Below, in pieces: positions 9,566 to 20,883 of a stretch of DNA of 64,000 bases. The stretch spans positions 62,001 to 126,000 of the forward strand of contig QRDG01000528.1 of the NCBI GenBank assembly GCA_012064385.1. The letters are read 5' to 3'. Each line of letters starts with the position of its first letter. The stretch's first letter is position 1. Origin of the DNA: Puccinellia tenuiflora. Its lineage: Eukaryota > Streptophyta > Magnoliopsida > Poales > Poaceae. The notes beneath the pieces were generated by a model. That model was given only the letters and a program-made list of their open reading frames with translations, made no database searches and was not told the origin of the DNA. A program made the translations under genes and the position numbers.

Positions 9566-12562
9566 CTAGAAACCGGAAGGAACAATTTCCAGATTCAATT
9601 TAGCAAATTCCTCGTGGAGAGCCGGTTGCGCCTTTTCAACCATAACGGTATTGCAATAGGCTTTGCGGCTCAGAGCATCCGCCACGACATTTGCCTTGCC
9701 GGGCTGATAATTGAGAGTCACATCATAGTCCTTTATCAATTCCAGCCATCTCCTCTGCCTCAAGTTCAGATCCGGCTGGGTGAATAGATATTTCAGACTT
9801 TGATGGTCGGAGTAGATCTCGCAACGGTTGCCCAAGAGGTAGGGCCTCCATTGCTTCAGAGCATGTACCACGGCGGCAAGCTCCAAATCATGAGTTGGAT
9901 AATTTTGCTCGTGTGGCTTGAGTTGACGGGAAGCATAAGCGACCACATGGCCCTCTTGCATCAAGACACAACCCAAGCCTTGGAGAGATGCATCGCAATA
10001 GACGACGAAGTCCTTGGCGGTATCGGGAAGGACAAGTACCGGTGTGGTGGTGAGCTTGACCTTGAGGGTTTGGAAACTCTCTTCAGCCTTGTCTGACCAC
10101 ACAAAAGGCTTGCCTTTCTTGAGGAGCTCAGTCAACGCCTTTGCTATTTTGGAGAAGCCCTCAATAAATCGACGGTAATAACCCGCCAATCCAAGGAAGC
10201 TTCGGATATCTTTGACGGACTTGGGAGTTGGCCAATCCAGGATTGCCTGAATCTTGTCGGGTATCACCGCTACTCCGGCAGCTGACACCACATGACCGAG
10301 AAAGATGAGCTCCTTCAGCCAAAACTCACATTTAGAGAACTTGGCATATAGACGGTGATCTCGGAGCTTGGTCAGGACAAGTTGAAGATGTTCAGCATGT
10401 TCGTCTTCGGTCTTGGAGTACACAAGGATGTCATCGATGTAGATGATGACGAACTTGTCGAGGTACTCGTGGAAGATGGAGTTCATTAACCTCATGAATG
10501 TAGCCGGAGCATTAGTGAGACCGAAGGACATGACTGTGTACTCATATAACCCATACCGGGTAGTGAAGGCCGTCTTCGGAATATCCTCCTTTCGGATTTT
10601 TATTTGATGGTAACCTGACCTCAGATCCATCTTGGAGAACACCGTAGCCCCAGCTAATTGATCGAACAAGTCGGTTATTCGAGGAATTGGATACTTGTTC
10701 TTGATGGTCACCGCATTAAGAGGGCGGTAGTCAACGACCAGTCGAGGAACATTTGTATCCCTCTTCTTGACAAAGATGACCGGGCAGCCCCAAGGTGAGC
10801 TACTCGGCCGGATGAAATCTTTTTCCAGCAGCTCATCAAGTTGCTTCTTCAATTCAGCTAGCTCTTCCGTTGGCATACGGTAGGGCGTCTTGGAAACTGG
10901 GGCGGTTCCCGGAACCAGCTCAATCACAAACTCCACGCTGCGATCGGGTGGCATGCCGGGCAATTCCTCCGGAAAGACATCGGGGAAATCACACACCACA
11001 GCGACTTCAGACAAATCAGGCGGGGTGATGCCTTCCAGGAAATAAAGACTGATCTCCGGCGAGAGAGGGGTGGCTGCGGAAGGAACTGCAGAAGTTGGGG
11101 ACCAATAACGCACTTCCCCATACCTTGGGTGGAACACAGTGACAGTCTTGGCAGCACAATCTAGGTTGGCCTGATATTTCACTAGCCAATCCATGCCCAG
11201 AATAACATCGATACCCTCTGACCTCAGGGCTATCAATGAGAACGGAAAAGGAACTGACCCTACGGCTATTTGAACATCAGGAGATATCCAATTGGTACGC
11301 CAACTAGAGCCGGGTGTCTTGACCACTAACGGAGGATCCATCATCACAAAAGGTATTTGATGGTTGTGTGCATATGATATGGATATGAACGAATGCGAAG
11401 CTCCAGAATCAAATAGCACTGAAGCTGGATAAGTATTGATTTGAAGCGTACCCATGAGAACTCCGGGGTCCTCCTCAACGCCTTCAGCCGAGACGTGGTT
11501 CAGGCGGCCACGGCTGATGGTGGTAGCCTTGGCGGCTGGGGTCGAGGGTGCTGGTGCGGGTGCTGAGGGAGCCGGTGCCTTCTGGGGACACTCCCTGGAG
11601 TAGTGACCTGGCTCGCCACAGTGGTAGCAAGTGAGCCCCGGTGGTGCAGGTAGTCGAGGCCGAAAACCGCCTCCAGCCGCACCCAAGGTCGAGGTAGCTG
11701 GGCGAGGCGGAGGTGGCAGGTACCCGGTGGGCTTCGGCGCGAAGGGCGCCTTGGGCACCGCGCTGAAAGGCACGAAGACCTTGCGCTTCTTGCCCTCAGA
11801 GGAGGAGGAGCTCTGGTGATCAGCTGGGGCTGGCCTCTTGGAAGCCTCCAGCTCCTTCCTACCCTGCTCCATGGTGAGAGCCTGGTTGTAGAGCTCCTGG
11901 TAGGAGGTGAACCTGAAGGGTAGGAGCTCGTATCGGAGACGAGGTGCGAGCCCCTTGCGGAAGAGGTATTGCTTGTCCTCATCATTCGTCACGTCCCGAG
12001 GGGCGTAACGGGAGAGGTGGTTGAACTCCCGTCCATAGGACTGGACGTCCATGCGTCCCTGGGTTAGGTCCAGGAACTCCCGCCTCTTGAGCTCGAGGAT
12101 GGGCTTGGGGATGTACGCCGCACGGAAGGCGGTGCGGAACTCCTCCCATGTGACAACATGGCCCGCGGCGACCATTGCCACGTGGCTCTCCCACCAGGAG
12201 CCGGCGGCTCCTTCCAGGAGGTAGGTGGCAAAGTTGACATGCTCCGCCGCCGGAACGTGAAGAGCGGCGAACTTGCGCTCGATAGCCCGAAGCCAATCAT
12301 CCGCGTCAAGCGGCTCCTTAGCTTCAGAGAATGTAGGAGGTTGGGACCGCAGGAAGTGGTTGAGAGTGGTGCAGTCCGTGTTCCTCCTGGCCCCTTGCTG
12401 GACCAGCTGCTCGAGCAACCGCTCATTGCGCAGACGGTTTTGCTCGATAGCCATCATCACCTCCGCCATTGTGGGTGGCGGCGGTGGGTCAGGGCTGCTA
12501 TGTTCCCCACGACGGGTAGGAGCCATTCTGAAGAATTGGAACAACGACAAGTTAGTAACCAA
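9566..12562 (-). CDS. Tekay gag-protease-RT-RNase H polyprotein
   Basis: A 998-aa frame. The likely true start is Met13 ([13 protein letters not shown] at 12526); the 12 residues before it look like leader. The gag capsid region covers about residues 60-235 ([20 protein letters not shown]). The CCHC zinc knuckle [14 protein letters not shown] is at 312-325, followed by an Ala/Pro linker. The aspartic protease motif [11 protein letters not shown] is near 384-394. RT covers about 560-790, with catalytic Asp in FSKMDL near 646 and YIDD at 708-711. RNase H follows ([27 protein letters not shown]). The frame stops at 9566 through a frameshift before the integrase. All catalytic motifs seen are intact, so the Gag-PR-RT part could still be made. 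Confidence 0.95.
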   Translation of the reverse strand: MVTNLSLFQFFRMAPTRRGEHSSPDPPPPPTMAEVMMAIEQNRLRNERLLEQLVQQGARRNTDCTTLNHFLRSQPPTFSEAKEPLDADDWLRAIERKFAALHVPAAEHVNFATYLLEGAAGSWWESHVAMVAAGHVVTWEEFRTAFRAAYIPKPILELKRREFLDLTQGRMDVQSYGREFNHLSRYAPRDVTNDEDKQYLFRKGLAPRLRYELLPFRFTSYQELYNQALTMEQGRKELEASKRPAPADHQSSSSSEGKKRKVFVPFSAVPKAPFAPKPTGYLPPPPRPATSTLGAAGGGFRPRLPAPPGLTCYHCGEPGHYSRECPQKAPAPSAPAPAPSTPAAKATTISRGRLNHVSAEGVEEDPGVLMGTLQINTYPASVLFDSGASHSFISISYAHNHQIPFVMMDPPLVVKTPGSSWRTNWISPDVQIAVGSVPFPFSLIALRSEGIDVILGMDWLVKYQANLDCAAKTVTVFHPRYGEVRYWSPTSAVPSAATPLSPEISLYFLEGITPPDLSEVAVVCDFPDVFPEELPGMPPDRSVEFVIELVPGTAPVSKTPYRMPTEELAELKKQLDELLEKDFIRPSSSPWGCPVIFVKKRDTNVPRLVVDYRPLNAVTIKNKYPIPRITDLFDQLAGATVFSKMDLRSGYHQIKIRKEDIPKTAFTTRYGLYEYTVMSFGLTNAPATFMRLMNSIFHEYLDKFVIIYIDDILVYSKTEDEHAEHLQLVLTKLRDHRLYAKFSKCEFWLKELIFLGHVVSAAGVAVIPDKIQAILDWPTPKSVKDIRSFLGLAGYYRRFIEGFSKIAKALTELLKKGKPFVWSDKAEESFQTLKVKLTTTPVLVLPDTAKDFVVYCDASLQGLGCVLMQEGHVVAYASRQLKPHEQNYPTHDLELAAVVHALKQWRPYLLGNRCEIYSDHQSLKYLFTQPDLNLRQRRWLELIKDYDVTLNYQPGKANVVADALSRKAYCNTVMVEKAQPALHEEFAKLNLEIVPSGF

Positions 12563-12905
12563 TTCTGACAGTTAAGATAGATCATGGGTTGCTCCCAAAT
12601 ATAGATATTTAAGAAGCAATAAACACCAAAGACAGATTTTAGGCAACCACGGTGACATCACGTCATCGTGGCGATATCTCACGGATTTAACGGACTAGAG
12701 GAATAACTGGACGGTAAGAACCCCAACCCCGAGAACCTAAACATCGACACCAAGCACAAAACAAATAGAGGTAAGAATCAGAGTAGAGCGAGTTGGATGA
12801 GAAGCAAAAAGAATCCTAAGAAGGTTTTCACAACTCATTTTTAGGTTGAAAATAATTTTCACTAGACTCGACATCGACCAAAAGAAAGGGTTTCCTACAG
12901 GCAGT
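12563..12905 (-). other. Tekay leader between primer site and gag
   Basis: About 340 bases of untranslated leader on the minus strand between the primer site and the gag frame. No independent coding or RNA signal is seen. Confidence 0.6.
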
Positions 12906-12920
12906 CCTGCTCTGATACCA
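12906..12920 (-). other. Primer binding site of the Tekay element
   Basis: On the minus strand TGGTATCAGAGCAGG lies 3 bases after the 5' LTR end. It is complementary to initiator tRNA-Met and sets the minus orientation of the element. Confidence 0.88.
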
Positions 12921-12923
12921 ACT

Positions 12924-15900
12924 TGTAACGCCCCGACCCCGGAATTATACAGAGAGGCTATGTGTTCGACACAACCATCAATGTATAAAACAAAGATCGA
13001 GACTTGTGGAACAGAACTGGCACAAAGCATGACTCTACGACACAAAACATTTATATAGCAACTCATATAACGAGGAGAATACAAATATTACAAGGCAAAA
13101 GGATCACAGATCCTACAATTCAACAAGCGGAAGCGAAGTAGCGTTGTCTAATACAACAAGAAGCAAATTATGGCCTAAGAGGCCTACAGATAAACATCAC
13201 CCAAGCCAGCTTGTTCCACGGTCCCAAGCTGCCACCTGGGAACCCCAGACTAGTAGTCGACATCAACGAAGAAACCACCTAGTCGCTCGGTGTCGTCCTC
13301 CTCTGAAATACAAAATCATAGAGGCAGCAAAGAGAGACTGAGTACGATGTACTCGCAAGTTTAGTAGGGCGATATAGGCCCAATGATTGACGGAGGCTCT
13401 AAAGCTTTATATGTATTTCTTTTGCATAAAGCTAAGTTTCATAAACAAAACAAAATATAATTGACCCATGGCATTCGTCTACTCAGAGTATTTTACAAAG
13501 GGGTAAGAGAGTATCATTATCATCTTCGGTTCTCGACGAACCTACGCATAACCATCACCACTCATCTCACACAAAGGCACTCCCTCGACTCACCCTCGAG
13601 GAAATGAACCTTTATCACAAGTTTATTATGCAACCTCTAGCTGCCATATCAATTAGGTTAATGTTATCTATGAGCTAATCCGCCTTTCCCAAGAATTTGT
13701 CCATAACCGTGGACACGGCTTTTCGAAAAGATTAACCCTGCAGGGGTGTACTAATTTACCCATCGGTACCGTCCGGCTCACCTAGTTGGCCCTCTTCCGG
13801 GGAAGGCCGGCGAGTGGGCGCGGTTAGACCTTTACATTGCATGAGACTATCCAAGAGTCATCTGTGGCCACAGGACAGGTTCAGTGCCTATTTCAGCACC
13901 CTGCCCCATCGCCACGCCCTAACACCACCGTCCACATCATTCTTTTTCCACCCACATACTCACACGCAAATGGAAAAACCGAACTAGAGGACCCTTGGAT
14001 ACGCCCGCACAACTTATTCGGTCAGAGGGGGTTCCATATGCCCCCACCTCCGGAAGCACGCTCGTTTTTCTTGGTTCTAGCTAAAAGCACTCTCAACCTA
14101 GGCGGCAAGAATGAGGCAAACCACCCTCCCCGAGGGCAACTCATCCAAGCCTTCTTAGCATTTTAATTAATCATCTCCATTATCCACCATGACCGAAACA
14201 TTCCATCAATATCAACAATTATGGAATTAAATAACGGACATAACTAGCAATTCCACTAAGCATGGCTAAGCATAGCTAAGCATATGAATACAACAATTAT
14301 AATTTGTCTCCGGCCAACATATCAATCTAAGGTTCATAGGTAGGAATACATGCGATTGGCTCGGGGAAGAAACATGCATTCATAGGATTCTCTATACTAT
14401 GATCAAAAGAGACATTTGAATCGCATGCAAATAATATGGTGGATAAAATAAGTTTATAAACATAGGATGCTAGATGCCAAGAAGGTTAGGTTATCTCTTG
14501 CCTTGCTGCCGGGTAGCGTCGTATTGCTCGTCGGGGTAGGAGAGGGAACCCTCGACTCCGGAATCTATCGATACCCAAAGAAAATACAAAGCACACATAA
14601 ATCACACGAACACAAGATGCAATGCTCAATCACATGATGACATGTCAAGTTGATGCAAAGACATCAATATATAAATTAAAAACAAATTTAAATGGGGAGC
14701 CAAATAATTGTTGCAATTATTTGGGAGCAACCCCATATTTATCTTAGTGACCACAATTCTTGATAAACTATCAAATTATTAGAGAAGTGGTTCAAATATG
14801 CATGAACATGGCATGAATGGATAGGTTTCGTTCCTCCGGTCATTTCGGTAATTTATTTGTAATTTTCGGAGTACCGATGAATAAATGACAAATTAAACAA
14901 ATAATTGAATTTACTTCATTTAACCCAATTATGAATAACATCAAATAAATATTTGTGATCATGACTTAATATTAGCATGGTTTGATTGCATTTGAGATGT
15001 TGAACACATTGATATCTTATTTATCAATTTTGGATCAATATTTAGTAAGTTATGAATTTTCCCAAATTAGGCATCAATTTTACCCTTTTAGGGTTTCCTA
15101 ATTATAGGGAAATTATTTTGCTCAAGAGGACATGACAAAGTTACCAACTGATAGGTTTTGTTTTGCTGAGCAACTTGATATGTAGTTTGCAAATTTTGAA
15201 GCAATACACAAAAAGATATTAAAGTTTTAAATTGCCCTTTTAATTCATAAAGGAAAAAGCAAAAGGCCAGACAGGCCGGCCTTGTGCCGGCCAGGCCGGG
15301 CTGTAGGCCGGGCAGGGACCCGAGTGGTCCGGCCCAGAGCCGGCCCAGGCTGGCAACCGGCCGGGCACTAGCCCGAAGGCTCCGGCCCAAGGTCGGTCCA
15401 GGCCGGGCGCTAGGCCGGCCCAGCACACACGCACGCACGCGTGCCGGTCAAAGTCACGACCGGCGCGAGGCCGTGGTCACCGGCGGCACGGGCGGGGATC
15501 GACACGCCGGTGGCGGGCACGCGAGGGCCCGAGAGGTGCCGCATTCGTCGCGCCACACCACGGCGGACCTAGATCGGGCGGCGCCGCTACGTATGGGTCG
15601 CCGGAGCGACGGTGACGTTGACGTCCGGCGGCAGCCGGCGACGGGACTAGACGACGGCGAAGAGGGAGCGAGCTAGGGGGGCCACGGGGATGTCTAGGAG
15701 GGTCACCGGCTTACCCTGGGTCCGTGGGTGGCCGCGGCGGTGAAGAGGGAGGCCGGTACCGGCGGCAATGGTGCACGGCGGCCGGCGGGTGTCGGTGAAG
15801 AGAACGGGACGGTGGCGGCGATTCGGGAGGCCCCGCGTCGATTCCTTCGGCGGGGAGGTGCAGCTCGGCGCGGCGGAGCTGGTGGCGGCAACGGCTTGCC

Positions 15901-16831
15901 TCGGGGCAGCCGGAGTCGGCGGCGAGGTGCGGCGCACGGTGGCGGAAGACGTCGGTCTCGGGAGCTCGCTACGGTCGGTCTCGATCCGGAAAAACGGGGA
16001 GCTGGGGAGGGGAAGAGAGAGAGGGGGCAGGTGCGCGTCGGTGAGGTCCACTTGACCTCCAGGGGAGCGAGAGGAGCGACGGCCGCTTGCGCGGCATGGC
16101 GCCAGTGCCATGGCGCCACTGTGCGAGGAGAGAGGAGGGAGAAGGAGAGACTGACAGTGGGGACCCACTGTCAGTAATTTAAACAAAATCTGCAATTTCT
16201 GTTTTTCTTTTAAGTTCAGCAGACTTCAGTGATTTAATTGGGGCACTAAAACATTTTTATAAAATCCATAAAAATTCATGAAGTCTTTAATTACCTTAGA
16301 GAACCACCACAAAAATTGGTGAGGTCAAATAAATTGGTTTGCCCAAAATTTGTTCATAGCCTTTAGTTAGGGTAAATTGGGGCAATTCCCAAAATGCATT
16401 TAATTGGAACATTTATACAAACCCAAAAATATTGAAATTATTCATGGAGACCCTAGCAGTAATACTGGAGCTTCCCATGATTTTAGTTCGAATTTTTGGA
16501 AAGCCTAACTTGGTTCCAAAAGTGTAGTTTGTAATAAGCCAAAATGAATTCTCATATTTAGTTCCCCATTGACAAAACTTGAAATTTGAGAATTGAGGAT
16601 AAGAGACAAATAGGGAACTTCCTAAACAAGTTGGAAGTCCAAGAACGGTTGGTTGACAAAAAGGGCAAAACTTTTGGTTGGAGGTTTTGGGAAGGGTTGG
16701 CTTCCCATTACAATTGAGTTCCAAGTGCAAGTTCAAAATGGCAAAAATGCATATGGATGCTATGATGCACACAATGAAGCAAAAGTGGAAAAATCCTTCG
16801 TATTTTTCGTTACCAAGTTTGGGATGTTACA
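12924..16831 (-). repeat. 5' LTR of the Tekay element (3908 bp)
   Basis: Partner of 4180-8072. By eye the outer parts differ by about one base in a hundred or fewer (for example CCATGTATGG at 4214 against CTATGTGTTC at 12958, and small indels near 7380/16130). In about 14150-14460 the two copies differ at roughly every fourth or fifth base. The right end is GATGTTACA at 16823-16831, followed directly by the interior of another retroelement. Confidence 0.92.
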
Positions 16832-19396
16832 CTCAACACTCTCTTTATTTACCACTTGATATAGCTTTTTATTGTAGGGTGTATCACAGAGAGTTCAAAA
16901 TAGCATGTAAGTAAATTTCCACCATGAATGATGCATGGCTTAGATTAGCGGCGCAGGTTTCTCTCTAACCATTTATACAAACTCATTTAAACTTAACTCT
17001 ATTTCCACATTTATTTCGGCATGATAGGCATCCATAGACAAAAGTACATGATATCAACTAAATAAATAATGGAACATGTTGAAAGCTTTGCATGTGACAG
17101 CACATATGGGCTAACTCCCAACCTTAAACATTTATCAAGCCACTATCATCACAATATTAATCACAATGGTTCATCTTTTTGAATGCAATAAAAGTAAAGT
17201 GTGCATCAAGTTCGCGAGAGCTTTTTAACCAACTTTTCCCATTACAATAAATAACATCATCATTTTCATTTAGAGGCATAGATAGCACAAATAACATGAT
17301 AAACATACTTGGAATAGCATAAAGCTAATAAGTAGATATGGTGGACTCACTGGAAAAACTTGGGTTGAAGGTGTTGGAAACAAGTTTTTACTTGTTGGAA
17401 TTTTTGGGCTAGCAAAAGGGAGAAAGATGACCATCTAGATGCATGCATGAGTGTCCATAGAACTAAATAATTCATGTCAAACAAGGTGAAATAACATATA
17501 ACATCAAAACATGAATAAAAGATAGCTCATGATAAAGCATTTGCAAATTATTACTCATAAAGAAGCTCATGAATCATGCAACTATATGTGTCATTAAAAA
17601 TCAACTTAGATATCCCTTTTCCCAACACAATAAAAGCATGCAAGATATTTCAACCCATATTTCCAGTATCTATTTCATATATAAATGATAGTGGTGGTCT
17701 CAAAACAAAAAAGACGCTCCAAGTTCATGCGATAAAGTGCATTGATAGAAAAACAGAAGTTAGACGTGTGCAAACCGAGAGTGTGTAGGTCCAGTGGGGT
17801 TGTCTTCACATCCCCAAGCTTATGGATTTCACCATCCTTGGATAGCTCTTGGTGCATCTCCTCTAATCCCTGTGAAAAAACTTCAAAACACTGTTTCTCC
17901 CATTTCTTTTCTGTGGGGTGACATTAGTAGTGATAGACAAATGAATTACTTGCTGCTTATAATCCATGGACTAAAATACTTATAAATGTTCAGATAGTGT
18001 ATAATGTTGTATGCCTACTCATAAACTCAATTGGATAAAAAAGATTCAACTCAAAAGTTCAAACTATGCATAAAACAATATGGGACAGAATCTGTCCAAA
18101 GAAACAGCAGCAGAAAAACATATTTTTATGTCCTACTTAAACTTGTCGAAAAATTCTGAAAAACAATCAGTCATATATAGCATGAAAATTTGCAGTTACA
18201 GTAAAAATATCAGCTCAATCGGAGTTACAGAATAAGAACTAAAAATCAAACCATGCACAGACTTGTGCTGGAATGAAATCTCCGTATGCAAAATAACAAC
18301 TTTTTCATACCAAAATGGGTAAAACTTGGCACTTTATTAATTATTCCAGAAACTAAACTAAAAACTAAGTCTCTTGTTACAGCAAGAGGACACAAAGAAA
18401 ATTAAAAATAAAAACAACCGGGTTGCCTCCCGTAAAGCGCTTTCTTTATAGCCATATAGCTAGGCTTACTTACTTGGTATCAAGATGGTTGGAGTGAGGT
18501 GGCTTGGCATCCCCAAGCTTAAATTCTTGTATGTAGGGTGAACTTAGGGGTAACATCCCCAAGCTTGAGTGTTTGTCCCTCTTGATCTTTGTTTATCACC
18601 CTCAACTCTTCCACTTGAAAGTTCTCTTCACATAAAACTCATCATAAACTTGATTAGAGGGGTTAGTGTCTCCATAAATTAAATCTCCATAGGTACAGCA
18701 AAGACATATCAAGAATTGATTCTAAATATTAGCTATTGTTACTATGGTTGTGTAATGCTCCTTGATCAAAAGAACCGCACAAAACACAAGTAATGAGAGC
18801 AATACGAAATAAAGACAAAATCTGTCAAAAACTGGACAGCCCATAAAGAGTGAATTTTCAGAGGCACTTACGTTGCTAAAATCAGAAAACTTTGAACTAA
18901 TGAAATGTGTATTAATAGCTGAATAATTCTGTCATAAAATCTCAGGTCGAAATTCCACATCTGTGATTTTTAACATTTTTCTCAGTGAAGCTTAGGAATC
19001 TGTTTTCTGGACAGCAAATCACTATTGTTCAATCTTATCTTTCAAAAGAGATTAAGCTTGCCATTAAGATGAAAAATAAGATACACAGGTGTGGTTACAG
19101 TAGTAAACAAACACCTTGACTCTTTTTATTTAGTTTTAGCTTTGGGAGAAGTTTTAATGATAGAGACTTTGCAATAGTTCCATTGGCATGAACAACACAT
19201 GTTCAAGGTCGACCCCAACATCTCCATTACTCATCCTTCTCATTTACTTTCCCAAATTTTATATAAAGTGAAAATCTTAGACTAATTGTTAGAAAACAGT
19301 AGGTAAAGTTATTTTTCATGTTGTAAGGATATAAAGGTGTGCTCAAACAGAATTGGAAGTTAAAGCATAAGGAACACACCACAAAACATTAAACCA
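16832..19396 (-). other. Noncoding internal region of the truncated element
   Basis: About 2.5 kb, AT-rich, without a credible long frame on either strand. It contains repeated copies of CATCCCCAAGCTT at 17809, 18508 and 18554, with a fourth at 20195 inside the ORF. No retroviral enzyme motif is visible. It may be the diverged 3' part of a non-autonomous element. Confidence 0.5.
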
Positions 19397-20713
19397 TTAA
19401 CTTTTAAGTCTAACTCTTTTCCTATGCATTGCCATTTTATATATGAATAAATAGCAGCCATTTTGTGGTAACCAATGCATGTAATGATCAGTAGGTTGTG
19501 TTTTAAATAACATGGAAGCATAAAGATAAGCCTTTCTTCCTCTCTCATAATAGTTACAAGTAGTGGAAGCAAATTTGACAAAATAACTATTAGATTGGTG
19601 CAACTTTGCAATCTTAGGAACATATAGAGGATTATTAAAACTATCATGTGAGCTATTAGTGTGTTTTCCCCTCTCAAAATAATTGCAAGAAGCACCATAA
19701 ACATGATGGTTATGGGTGAAATGGTTATTAGTGTAAGATAATTTCAGCCCACATAAGTACTTTTCAACATATAACAACTTCTCCTCCATGGTGTGAATAG
19801 GAGAGTTCAGAAATAAAGTAGGACTCTCATGAGTGAGAGTATTATCACAAGCAGCAAGTATATCATTTTTATCCTCACATAAAGTAGTAACAACTAAACA
19901 TGGAGGATTATCAATAAGCATAGGACCATCATCTAAAGCATTATCATATAGCATGTCTAAACCATGTTCTTCATCATTTTTAAAATCATTATCAATAATG
20001 TTCTTATTAGGCATAGGTTCATATTCTTTCTCATCATCAGAATCACAAAAGCAAAGTTTATCATCAGCAAAATCTTGAGTGTTACCCTCATCCATAGGTG
20101 GTGAAGGTGGATGTTTCCTCTCTTCATTCTCTAGTTGTTCATCATTTTCTACATCTTCTTGCTCTTCATTGTCCTCCTCTTGGGGCTGCATGGGCATCCC
20201 CAAGCTTAGGCTTTGGTCATCTTCTTCACATACTTCTTCTTCCAAGCTCATGTTTTCATCATCTTCTTCCTGCAAAACATTAGATCTTCCTTGGGTAGCT
20301 CTCTTCGTTGTGTCAATAACATAAATATTTTCATCAAATTCATTTCTGCAGATATTAAGGATCATGGCAATCAAATCTTTAAATTGAGAAGCTGTAGGGC
20401 AGGTTTCATGTTCTTCAATGAAGGTGTATAATCCATAAGATGACATAAAAATAACAAATTGCTCTACTTCTTCCATCCCTAAGTGAGCATAATTCCAAGT
20501 ATGATAAGTTGCAATAACAGGTTCATCTTTATTGGAAGGGCATTGGAATTCAAAGTGTCTACAATATTTAGAGCAACAAAATCCTTCCTCATAAAAGTTA
20601 AGCAGCGCACTAGCAATTTTATTTAGGAGCTCTAGGTAGCCTCCTAATCTTTTCCCTTCTTTTGATTGTCTAAATTCAGCAGCTATCATGGCATTTTTAT
20701 AATAGTTTTCCAT
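19397..20713 (-). CDS. 438-aa acidic protein of a non-autonomous retroelement
   Basis: The start at 20713 (MENYYKNAMIAAEF) lies about 140 bases after the primer site, where gag would be. Residues 1-130 look globular, with aromatic and Cys residues (FCCSKYCRHFEFQC, near 45-58). About 145-260 is very acidic (EEDDENMSLEEE, EEDNEEQEDVEND). The C-terminal part carries two related stretches around CNYFERG and CNYYERG. No zinc knuckle, protease or polymerase motif is present. I do not recognise a defined family; such frames are common in Triticeae retroelements. It could be a diverged Gag or an accessory protein. The frame is intact over 1.3 kb, which suggests recent constraint or a young copy. Confidence 0.65.
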   Translation of the reverse strand: MENYYKNAMIAAEFRQSKEGKRLGGYLELLNKIASALLNFYEEGFCCSKYCRHFEFQCPSNKDEPVIATYHTWNYAHLGMEEVEQFVIFMSSYGLYTFIEEHETCPTASQFKDLIAMILNICRNEFDENIYVIDTTKRATQGRSNVLQEEDDENMSLEEEVCEEDDQSLSLGMPMQPQEEDNEEQEDVENDEQLENEERKHPPSPPMDEGNTQDFADDKLCFCDSDDEKEYEPMPNKNIIDNDFKNDEEHGLDMLYDNALDDGPMLIDNPPCLVVTTLCEDKNDILAACDNTLTHESPTLFLNSPIHTMEEKLLYVEKYLCGLKLSYTNNHFTHNHHVYGASCNYFERGKHTNSSHDSFNNPLYVPKIAKLHQSNSYFVKFASTTCNYYERGRKAYLYASMLFKTQPTDHYMHWLPQNGCYLFIYKMAMHRKRVRLKS

Positions 20714-20855
20714 TTTTTAATTTTTTTGGGTTTTTTATAAATGCAAAACTGGAAGTAAAACAAAACTAAATGCAAAACTGAACGTAAATTAGAGTATATG
20801 CAAAACTGAAAATAAAAATCTAGTGCAAACAAGAATAAAAACTTAAGCGCTACAC

Positions 20856-20873
20856 TCCCCGGCAACGGCGCCA
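20856..20873 (-). other. Primer binding site, tRNA-Asp type
   Basis: On the minus strand TGGCGCCGTTGCCGGGGA lies 10 bases after the LTR end. This is the known Athila-type primer site complementary to tRNA-Asp. Confidence 0.85.
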
Positions 20874-20883
20874 GAAAACGTCT

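Larger units (their letters stand above)
4180..16831 (-). mobile_element. Tekay-type chromovirus (Ty3/Gypsy), nearly complete
   Basis: A 12.65 kb element on the minus strand: 5' LTR 12924-16831, primer site 12906-12920, gag-pol 12562-9566, integrase-chromodomain 9410-8109, polypurine tract 8073-8091, 3' LTR 4180-8072. LTRs start TGTAACATCCC and end GGCGTTACA on the element strand. The C-terminal chromodomain places it in the Tekay/Del chromoviruses. The expected 5-bp target duplication is absent: GTCAC at 4175-4179 against CTCAA at 16832-16836, and the two flanks belong to different elements. One frameshift separates the two long ORFs. Low LTR divergence outside one patch suggests a fairly recent origin. 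Confidence 0.92.

Noticed and set aside
19833..20324. Plus-strand Ser-rich ORFs opposite the 438-aa ORF
   Set aside because: Their Ser/Leu-rich composition is the mirror of the acidic Glu/Asp codons on the minus strand.
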